Below are positions 1-5,341 of a DNA stretch of 11,556 nt, one piece after another. The notes under the pieces were generated by a model that saw nothing but the letters and a program-made list of their open reading frames with translations, was not told the DNA's origin and did no database searches. This DNA is from CAZHUM01 sp046484045 (GTDB taxonomy: Archaea > Thermoplasmatota > Thermoplasmata > Halarchaeoplasmatales > Halarchaeoplasmataceae): positions 1 to 11,556 of the forward strand of contig JAWOBZ010000016.1 of NCBI GenBank assembly GCA_046484045.1. Reading direction: 5' to 3'. How positions within the stretch are numbered: position 1 is the first letter of the stretch; the number at the start of each line of letters is the position of its first letter. Position numbers and translations under genes: made by a program.

Positions 1-20
1 ACTTTAAGTATAAAGGTCGA

Positions 21-716
21 TTAAAGGTGAGTTTTAGATTCTTCTACGATCTTCTCGAGTTCTCGCTGGGCATGAGCCAATATTTCAGCAGTTCGTTTGA
101 TATCCAGCGGATAAGTTGGTTCCACACCAGAAACATCAATATATGGAAAGGTAGAATCCTCCGTATCGTTAGTGGTCAGCATCCTCGGCTCGCTGAACGT
201 GTCCCCTCGATCTTTCGAGTTGATGTACATGATCTCTTGATGTGCGCTTGTTCCACTATCAGGATAATAAATACGTTTATGAAATACTATATGTATGTTT
301 GACTCGTTCACCGCGATTCTTGGATATCCAGAAAGACCATAAGCTGTGTTTGGATCCTGTTGCATGTTGTATTCAAATAAATCGTTGTATGTAAGACGAA
401 CAGGCGTTGACCAAGAAAAACCGTAATCGTCGCTCCGGGAGAAAAAAATTTCCCCGTTCGTATGAAATGAAACAGAAGCGTTCAAAGTCTCTCTTTCCCA
501 GACAGCATAGACGTAATTGTCCCATGTAGTAACTGCAGGTTGTACCGATCGGTTCACCATGTTCTTCTCCGGCCATACACCCGAGTCGCTCAGCACGATG
601 TAATCGGACCACCCGGCTGGAGCGGCTTCCACTTCCTGAACAGCCACACCTACTACTCCGATAGACAGCATAAACACGACGATCACGCTCACCGTTCCTC
701 TAAGCAGGGGGGACAT
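21..716 (-). CDS. Secreted protein with two Asp-box (BNR/sialidase-like) repeats, short C-terminal helix
   Basis: The 231-residue product begins with a Sec-type signal: Arg6, a hydrophobic stretch at about 8-26, and a likely cleavage site near EVEAA (residues 28-32), so it should be exported. Two Asp boxes of the S-x-D-x-G-x-[ST]-[WF] type are visible: SDDYGFSW (95-102) and SKDRGDTF (167-174). Each is preceded by a strand pattern (PAVTTW at 60-65, PRIAVN at 132-137), as in blades of a beta-propeller. A third such strand, FPYIDVSG (190-197), starts a further blade, but the chain then becomes a charged amphipathic helix (about 205-227) and stops. Sialidase-type propellers normally have six or more blades, so this is either a truncated or a very small member; catalytic activity is doubtful. 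Four N-glycosylation sequons are present (N55, N79, N137, N183). The gene lies 69 bp downstream of ugd on the same strand. Substrate and role are unknown. Confidence 0.75.
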   Translation of the reverse strand: MSPLLRGTVSVIVVFMLSIGVVGVAVQEVEAAPAGWSDYIVLSDSGVWPEKNMVNRSVQPAVTTWDNYVYAVWERETLNASVSFHTNGEIFFSRSDDYGFSWSTPVRLTYNDLFEYNMQQDPNTAYGLSGYPRIAVNESNIHIVFHKRIYYPDSGTSAHQEIMYINSKDRGDTFSEPRMLTTNDTEDSTFPYIDVSGVEPTYPLDIKRTAEILAHAQRELEKIVEESKTHL

Positions 717-742
717 CGTATCATATATATGAGTTGAGATTA

Positions 743-750
743 GTTAAAAG
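743..750 (-). promoter_or_regulatory. Weak TATA-like box upstream of the Asp-box protein gene
   Basis: On the minus strand this reads CTTTTAAC, with its centre about 30 bp upstream of the ATG at 716. That would give a start of transcription close to the ATG. A more perfect TATATAT run at 722-730 lies only about 10 bp from the ATG and is too close to drive a leaderless message, so the weaker box is preferred. Readthrough from ugd is an alternative. Confidence 0.3.
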
Positions 751-785
751 TTGCGATGAAAGAGAATACTTACCCAATAATTCTG

Positions 786-2099
786 TTATTTTGTATTTTT
801 ACCCCTGCCTACACCGATGTAGATGATATCGTCGCTAAAGGCATCGGCATCGAGTATCCTTCTACCGTCCACGATCACCTTGTTTTTCATCTCCGAGAAG
901 GATCTTTGATTCAGTTCTTTGAACTCCTCCCAATCGTTCTGGATGATGCATCCATCGGCGTCCCTTAGCGCGTCCTCGACGGAATCGGCGTACGTTATCC
1001 CATCAATGAGTTTTGAAAAGTTTTCTTTTCCCTCCGGATCATATGCACGTACAAGCGCCCCTCTTTTCATCAGCTCTTCGGCGATGGGGAGCGCTCTGGA
1101 CTCTCTGACATCATCTGTATCTCCTTTGAAGGTGAGTCCAAGCAGTGCGATGGTTTTGTCGCCCAATCCGGATAATTCCTCTTCCAAAAGATCTACGACG
1201 TGTATCGGCTGGGTTTCATTTACTCCCAGGACGGACCTCAACAAATTGGCACCTAAACCTTCTTTCTCAGCTAGACCTAGAAGTGCTTTCACATCTTTTG
1301 GAAAACAGCTCCCACCGAAGCCCGCCCCCGCGTTCAAAAATCTCCTTTCGATGCGGTGGTCCATCCCCGCTCCGTCCATGACGTCGTAGACGTCCACGCC
1401 GATCTTCTCGCACAGTCTGGAGATCTCGTTGGCGAAAGATATCTTCGTAGCTAAAAGGGCGTTGGAGGTGTACTTTATCATCTCGGCGGTTCTTAAGTTA
1501 GTGACGAGTTTTGGAGCGTCGAATCCTGAATATATCTCCTCAATGGTGGCACTGCTTTTCTCATCGATCCCTCCGATCACTATCCTATCCGGTTCCAAGA
1601 AATCGGGCAGTGCTTTACCCTCTCTAAGGAATTCCGGGTTCATGGCTAGACCGATGTCTTCGCCGACCTTTTTCCCGCTCCTCTCCAGGATCGGTAGAAC
1701 GACACTGTCGGTGGTGCCCGGTAAAACGGTGCTCTTGACGCAGACCACATGGTATGTTTCCTTTTCTTTCAATGCGTTAGATACATCTTCAGCGGCACTT
1801 TTAACGTAGGACAGATCGAACTCACCGGTGTCCTTAGACGGAGTTCCCACACAGATGAAAGTAACCTCGGTGCTTAAAACGGCTTCATCGGTGTCCTCCG
1901 TTGCCCTCAGTTTACCATCCCCCACCACCTCTTCGAGCATCTCTTCCAGACCCTCTTCGTATATAGGCGGTACTCCCTGGTTGATCATGTTTACCTTAGA
2001 CGAATCGATGTCCACGCAGATCACTTCGTGTCCTTTACTGGCCAATCCTACACCAGTGACCAAACCCACGTAACCCGTACCGATGATACTGATCTTCAT
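786..2099 (-). CDS. ugd: UDP-glucose 6-dehydrogenase (UDP-Glc/GDP-Man dehydrogenase family)
   Basis: This cytoplasmic enzyme oxidises UDP-glucose to UDP-glucuronate with two NAD+, supplying uronic acid for surface glycans. The 437-residue product is full length for the family. The N-terminal NAD-binding domain has the glycine motif GTGYVG (7-12) and an acidic residue at the end of strand two (VDID, 29-32). The motif NPEFLREG (154-161) is diagnostic. The central helix contains K209 and N213, and the catalytic nucleophile is C265 within GGSCFPKD (262-269). The C-terminal nucleotide-sugar domain includes LTFKGDTDDVRESRA (322-336). A related UDP-sugar or GDP-mannose dehydrogenase cannot be fully excluded, but divergence from a galU gene 79 bp away favours UDP-glucose as substrate; the same two activities are called AglM and AglF in Haloferax N-glycosylation. 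The start is an ATG with a TATA box about 27 bp upstream. Confidence 0.95.
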   Translation of the reverse strand: MKISIIGTGYVGLVTGVGLASKGHEVICVDIDSSKVNMINQGVPPIYEEGLEEMLEEVVGDGKLRATEDTDEAVLSTEVTFICVGTPSKDTGEFDLSYVKSAAEDVSNALKEKETYHVVCVKSTVLPGTTDSVVLPILERSGKKVGEDIGLAMNPEFLREGKALPDFLEPDRIVIGGIDEKSSATIEEIYSGFDAPKLVTNLRTAEMIKYTSNALLATKISFANEISRLCEKIGVDVYDVMDGAGMDHRIERRFLNAGAGFGGSCFPKDVKALLGLAEKEGLGANLLRSVLGVNETQPIHVVDLLEEELSGLGDKTIALLGLTFKGDTDDVRESRALPIAEELMKRGALVRAYDPEGKENFSKLIDGITYADSVEDALRDADGCIIQNDWEEFKELNQRSFSEMKNKVIVDGRRILDADAFSDDIIYIGVGRGKNTK

Positions 2100-2122
2100 A
2101 CCGTTAGATTAGAGAAGGGAGT

Positions 2123-2136
2123 TCATAATACTTTTG
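2123..2136 (-). promoter_or_regulatory. BRE/TATA promoter of ugd
   Basis: On the minus strand the sequence CAAAAG (purine-rich BRE-like, 2131-2136) is followed by TATTATGA (2123-2130). The centre of the TATA element is about 27 bp upstream of the ugd ATG at 2099, which predicts transcription starting at or next to the ATG. No Shine-Dalgarno sequence precedes the start. Confidence 0.55.
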
Positions 2137-2146
2137 CATCCTAACA

Positions 2147-2156
2147 TTTTTATTTA
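2147..2156 (+). promoter_or_regulatory. TATA box of galU
   Basis: TTTTTATTTA is centred about 27 bp upstream of the galU ATG at 2179, again predicting a leaderless message. It lies 11 bp from the ugd BRE on the other strand, so two TBP/TFB complexes would sit back to back in the 79-bp gap between ugd and galU. Confidence 0.6.
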
Positions 2157-2178
2157 GCTACTCTTTAGCGGTATCAAC

Positions 2179-3042
2179 ATGAAAGCCGTCATACCCGCAG
2201 CCGGTTTGGGAACCAGATTTCTGCCAGCTACTAAAGCACAGCCCAAAGAGATGCTGCCCGTGGTCGATAAACCGACGATACAGTACGTTATCGAAGAGGC
2301 CGTAGACTCGGGTATCGATGACATACTGGTGATAACAGGGAGGGGTAAGAGAGCTATAGAGAATCATTTCGATAAGGCATTCGAGCTGGAGCACTTCCTG
2401 GAGCAGAGAGGAGACATGGAGAAGCTGGAATCGATCAGATCCATCAATTCAATGGTAGATATCCACTACATCAGACAGGAGGAACCTAAAGGTCTCGGGC
2501 ACGCGGTCTACTGTGCGAGAAAGTACGTGGGAGACGAACCTTTCGTCGTTTTGTTGGGTGACGATATAATCGTCAACAAAAAGCCCTGCGTGGCCCAGAT
2601 GATAGATATCTACAAGAAGATGGGTAGGTCAGTGGTGGCGGTGGAGAGCGTACCGAAAGAAGATGTCGATAAATACGGTATCGTGGACGGAAACAAGATA
2701 GGAGACAACCTCTACGATATCACTGGACTCGTCGAGAAACCCAGTCCGGAAGAGGCACCGAGCAACATAGCGATCCTGGGCAGATACCTGTTCACCCCTG
2801 AGATATTCAGATGTATCGAGGAAGTGGAGCCCGGCAAGGGAGGAGAGATACAGCTCACCGACGCCATGTCACTATTGCTGAAAAAGCAGAAGATCTACGC
2901 CTACGAATTCGTCGGAGAGCGGTACGACATCGGTGACGAACTCGGCTGGCTGAAGGCGAATATAGAGCTGGCACTGCGGAGGGACGATATGAAAGAGGAG
3001 TTGAGGGAGTACCTGGTCGAATTGATCAAAGGGGAAGGATAG
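2179..3042 (+). CDS. galU: UTP--glucose-1-phosphate uridylyltransferase
   Basis: The enzyme makes UDP-glucose from glucose-1-phosphate and UTP in the cytoplasm, feeding ugd next door. The 287-residue product has the usual length of bacterial/archaeal GalU. The nucleotidyltransferase signature is at 7-28, beginning AAGLGTRFLP and containing KEMLPV. Other conserved stretches are the nucleotide-binding GLGHAV (105-110), the metal-site GDD (127-129), EKP (186-188), and GGEIQLTD (221-228), which is characteristic of GalU. Related thymidylyltransferases (RmlA) share the first motif but lack this combination, so GalU is preferred. The last 17 bases overlap the end of a convergent membrane-protein gene. 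In Haloferax the equivalent AglF works with AglM in N-glycan synthesis; that role here is inference. Confidence 0.95.
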   Translation: MKAVIPAAGLGTRFLPATKAQPKEMLPVVDKPTIQYVIEEAVDSGIDDILVITGRGKRAIENHFDKAFELEHFLEQRGDMEKLESIRSINSMVDIHYIRQEEPKGLGHAVYCARKYVGDEPFVVLLGDDIIVNKKPCVAQMIDIYKKMGRSVVAVESVPKEDVDKYGIVDGNKIGDNLYDITGLVEKPSPEEAPSNIAILGRYLFTPEIFRCIEEVEPGKGGEIQLTDAMSLLLKKQKIYAYEFVGERYDIGDELGWLKANIELALRRDDMKEELREYLVELIKGEG

Positions 3043-3265
3043 ACGACGGGATATAATCCAAGCTGATACCCGGCATGGAGACGTATCCTATGATAATCAA
3101 TATCAGACCCACCAACAGTATCACCAACAGGATGATGAATATCAATCTGATTATGTCCAGGGCCAGCTCTCCAAGGCTGTCGGCGCCCAAGAGATAGGCT
3201 ACTCCAGCGATAATCAGGAGTATGATGATCACACCACACAGGCAGTTCAATCCGAATATCATCAT
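3026..3265 (-). CDS. Small two-helix integral membrane protein of unknown function
   Basis: The frame encodes about 79 residues, with two long hydrophobic segments separated by a short loop (sequence GADSLGE). The first is rich in Ile and Leu and contains the pair C-L-C; the second is an almost uninterrupted run of Ile, Leu and Val ending in GYVSMPG. I recognise no family. The frame is open upstream to 3346, but that extension (first residues MQYISKSYHR) is hydrophilic and would start ahead of a good TATA box at 3286-3293. That box is 24 bp from the ATG at 3265 and 27 bp from the adjacent ATG at 3262, so one of these two is the probable start. The 3' end overlaps galU by 17 bp tail to tail. 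The strong membrane pattern makes chance unlikely, but low-complexity hydrophobic frames do occur by chance, so confidence is moderate. Confidence 0.6.
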   Translation of the reverse strand: MMIFGLNCLCGVIIILLIIAGVAYLLGADSLGELALDIIRLIFIILLVILLVGLILIIIGYVSMPGISLDYIPSSILPL

Positions 3266-3285
3266 AACTAGATTGGAAATCCAGA

Positions 3286-3299
3286 CTATAAATCTTTCG
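3286..3299 (-). promoter_or_regulatory. BRE/TATA promoter of the small membrane protein
   Basis: On the minus strand CGAAAG (3294-3299) is followed by ATTTATAG (3286-3293). The centre is about 27 bp from the ATG at 3262 and 24 bp from the ATG at 3265. This box decides the start of the small membrane protein and supports it being a real gene. Confidence 0.5.
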
Positions 3300-3341
3300 T
3301 AGAGATGGAGAAAATTACGATGATATGATTTGGAAATATAT

Positions 3342-3393
3342 TGCATTGAAATACACTATATAGTAAAGTTTATATGTATTGAAATACAATATA
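3342..3393. promoter_or_regulatory. Paired operator-like palindromes flanking the ATPase TATA box
   Basis: The 14-mer TGTATTGAAATACA at 3375-3388 is a perfect inverted repeat with 6-bp arms around GA. A near-copy, TGCATTGAAATACA, lies at 3342-3355, exactly 33 bp upstream. Extending to the right, 17 of 19 positions match (3342-3360 against 3375-3393). One copy lies upstream of the TATA box at 3369-3376 and the other overlaps its end and lies between it and the start. A dimeric regulator bound at both sites would block TBP/TFB, so a repressor operator is the simplest reading. The spacing of about three helical turns puts both sites on roughly the same face of the DNA. The cognate regulator is not identified. 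Confidence 0.55.
3369..3376 (+). promoter_or_regulatory. TATA box of the DUF4143-type ATPase gene
   Basis: TTTATATG is preceded by the purine-rich TAGTAAAG and is centred about 27 bp upstream of the ATG at 3400. It therefore selects that ATG over the in-frame TTG at 3379. No Shine-Dalgarno motif precedes the ATG. Confidence 0.6.
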
Positions 3394-3399
3394 CGTATA

Positions 3400-4665
3400 A
3401 TGAGCATAGATGATGAGATAAGAAGACAAAATCCCTGGTGGAGGGGAAAAAAAGCATTCGACGAGACCATCGAGAGGGATATAGAGAAAAGGGTGAAGGC
3501 AGAGTTAACAGAGCATATCGTGACAGCCATCACAGGCATGAGAAGAGCCGGAAAAACTACCTTGCTAAAAAGGATGATCGAATATTTGTTAAAAACCGTA
3601 GATCCAGAGAACATAATGTATTATTCTTTTGACATAGAAAAATGTAGCGTCAAAGATCTGCTCGAAACTTACTTTAAAGAGATCCTTAGAACCACTCCAG
3701 AGGAGATAAACGATACATACATATTCCTTGACGAAGTACAAAAAATAGATGATTGGAGTGACCATGTTAAAGCCTACCATGACAGCTATAAAAAGATAAA
3801 ATTCATTATAACTGGTTCTTCTTCCGCTAACATCAGGAAGGGTGGGGGTGAAAGTTTGGTGGGAAGGATGAATTTAAGTCATCTAACTACATTCTCCTTC
3901 AGAGAGTACCTTAGGTTCAAGGGTATATCGGTTCCCGAAAAAGATTTCGATGAGCTTTCCGTACCCCCTAATTCAAAAGAGATCCAGGCGGAATTTCTTT
4001 CCTATCTGGATTGCGGAGGTTTTCCAGGATTGCTCGAACTCGACGAAACTACCAGGATCGAGAGGTTAAAAAGTATCCTCGATCTTACTCTGTTCCGAGA
4101 TGTGGTTGAGATATTCGCTATCCAAAGACCAGAATTATTGGAGATGATATTCAGATGCATATCCGCCAATTCAGGAAGTATAGTTAACTACAACAAAATA
4201 TCAAAAGATCACGATGCCCAGTATAGAACGGTAAAAAAGTACGTCGAGGAGTTAGAGCAATCCTTTCTAATAGAGGTCAGCAGGAGGTTGGAAAACAATG
4301 TTTTCAAAATGTATAGGAAAAGACCGAAGATTTACTCTTCAGACCACGCGTTTTGTATATTAGAAAAAACCAAGGAAGGTCTTACTGCAGAAACAGTTGC
4401 TTACAATCACTTAAAAAAATTGGGTGAGACAGGCTACTGGAAATCTAAGGATACAGAGGTCGATATTTTACTGAAAAAAGAGAGTAAATCCTTTGCCTTC
4501 GAGATAAAGTATAGAAAGGAAATAAGAAGCAGTGATAAACAGGGTTTGAATGCTATCCGAGAGAGCTATCCAGATCTTCAATTGTATCTCATTACAAAAG
4601 ATAAAATGGAAAGAGAAGGAGATATTAAAATGATACCTCTTTGGCTTCTCTTGCTCCATATTTAA
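3400..4665 (+). CDS. AAA-type ATPase with DUF4143/PD-(D/E)XK-like C-terminal domain
   Basis: The 421-residue product is a member of the ATPase group common in archaea and bacteria that couples an AAA P-loop domain to a DUF4143 region. The Walker A loop is GMRRAGKTT (46-54), the Walker B is YIFLDEVQK (107-115), and a sensor-like TGSSS is at 138-142. The middle (about 255-295, around NSGSIVNYNKIS and TVKKYVEELE) resembles a winged helix. The C-terminal part has E331, then EVD (353-355) and FEIKY (367-371): an E...D-x12-E-x-K pattern as in PD-(D/E)XK nucleases. The chain ends IPLWLLLLHI, a usual ending for the group, so it seems complete. Cellular function of this family is poorly known; nuclease activity is inferred from motif only. 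The gene stands alone, divergent from the small membrane protein, under the paired operator-like sites. Start chosen from the TATA spacing. Confidence 0.85.
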   Translation: MSIDDEIRRQNPWWRGKKAFDETIERDIEKRVKAELTEHIVTAITGMRRAGKTTLLKRMIEYLLKTVDPENIMYYSFDIEKCSVKDLLETYFKEILRTTPEEINDTYIFLDEVQKIDDWSDHVKAYHDSYKKIKFIITGSSSANIRKGGGESLVGRMNLSHLTTFSFREYLRFKGISVPEKDFDELSVPPNSKEIQAEFLSYLDCGGFPGLLELDETTRIERLKSILDLTLFRDVVEIFAIQRPELLEMIFRCISANSGSIVNYNKISKDHDAQYRTVKKYVEELEQSFLIEVSRRLENNVFKMYRKRPKIYSSDHAFCILEKTKEGLTAETVAYNHLKKLGETGYWKSKDTEVDILLKKESKSFAFEIKYRKEIRSSDKQGLNAIRESYPDLQLYLITKDKMEREGDIKMIPLWLLLLHI

Positions 4666-4692
4666 GTTCTAAAAACAAGCACAACAATATTA

Positions 4693-4700
4693 TTATATTA
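4693..4700 (+). promoter_or_regulatory. TATA box of the gfcR-lysS unit
   Basis: TTATATTA in an AT-rich run (4686-4700) is centred about 34 bp upstream of the ATG at 4731. This predicts a very short leader of several bases. It lies after the stop of the ATPase gene, so gfcR and lysS probably have their own promoter. Confidence 0.45.
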
Positions 4701-4730
4701 GAGTTCCATTTACTGTCCGACGTGGTTAAG

Positions 4731-5330
4731 ATGAAGGGAATTGAATCACTTGTTGAGAAAGCGCTGGAGTATAAAGAGAAGGGGCTGAAGGAGAAGGAGA
4801 TAGCGACGGAATTGAGCGTTTCCATGGACACGGTCAATTGGCTCTTAACGAGAGATGTTAAGGAAGAAAAGCCTCCGGTGGACGTTCAGATCGGGTGGAG
4901 GTCCATAGGTGTCTATGGAGGCAGGATCGGCCTTTTGGCCACCACGATTTCAGATATCATCATCGAAGAGATGCAGAAGATGGAGACAGATTTTGATACC
5001 GTCGCCGGTATAGCCATCAACGGTATCCCGATGGCGACTTTGATATCCGAAGAACTCGGCAAAGAACTTGCGATCTACAGACCGAGGGAAAGGGATAGGA
5101 GGGGTGGCGGTGGAACTCTCAGCTCCAACTACGCCGGAGTCGACGGAAAGAAGGTGGTCATCGTTGATGACGTCATAAGCACTGGGGAGACCATGGAAGG
5201 AGCGATAACCGACCTGGAAGAAAATGGAGCCGAGGCGGTTCTATGCGTCGTTACCGTGAACAAAGACAACCGCGACGAGGTCGTGGGAGTACCTCTTAGA
5301 GGACTCGTCAGAGCCCGTGTAATCGGTTGA
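4731..5330 (+). CDS. gfcR: GfcR-type transcriptional regulator (HTH plus phosphoribosyltransferase-like domain)
   Basis: The 199-residue product joins an N-terminal helix-turn-helix (about 6-41, with EKEIATELSVSMDTVNWLL as the core) to a type I phosphoribosyltransferase fold. The PRPP-binding signature VVIVDDVISTGET is at 142-154, and a flexible Gly-rich loop (RRGGGG, 123-128) precedes it. This layout matches the orotate phosphoribosyltransferase-like proteins of archaea, of which GfcR of Haloferax activates sugar-catabolism genes. The presence of the HTH argues against a catabolic or pyrimidine enzyme, though PRPP or a related sugar phosphate may be the ligand. An upstream in-frame TTG at 4641 lies inside the ATPase gene; the ATG at 4731 starts exactly at the conserved domain and follows a TATA box. 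It is followed after 11 bp by lysS. Targets here are unknown; galU and ugd are plausible but untested. Confidence 0.85.
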   Translation: MKGIESLVEKALEYKEKGLKEKEIATELSVSMDTVNWLLTRDVKEEKPPVDVQIGWRSIGVYGGRIGLLATTISDIIIEEMQKMETDFDTVAGIAINGIPMATLISEELGKELAIYRPRERDRRGGGGTLSSNYAGVDGKKVVIVDDVISTGETMEGAITDLEENGAEAVLCVVTVNKDNRDEVVGVPLRGLVRARVIG

Positions 5331-5341
5331 TAGGGATTCTG

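Noticed and set aside
722..730. TATATAT run as promoter for the Asp-box protein gene
   Set aside because: It is about 10 bp from the ATG, so transcription would start inside the gene and lose the signal peptide.
919..1389. Open frame on the plus strand opposite ugd (Ser/Pro-rich product)
   Set aside because: It is a low-complexity shadow of the well-supported dehydrogenase; no motif or promoter supports it.
3379..3399. Upstream TTG start for the ATPase, adding seven residues
   Set aside because: It lies inside the second palindrome and upstream of the transcription start predicted by the TATA box; the ATG at 3400 fits the 27-bp spacing.
3400..4665. Lower GC of the ATPase gene as a sign of horizontal transfer
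   Set aside because: Sample 60-base lines gave about 38-42% GC compared with about 47-68% in galU and lysS, but the receiver-PAS gene is similarly AT-rich, so the contrast reflects gene class at least as well as transfer.
4641..4730. Extended GfcR start at a TTG inside the end of the ATPase gene
   Set aside because: The extra 30 residues do not resemble the HTH family start, and the promoter at 4693-4700 lies within them.
5327..5341. TTG start of LysRS overlapping the gfcR stop
   Set aside because: Class I LysRS normally begins MHWAD, which starts at the ATG at 5342.
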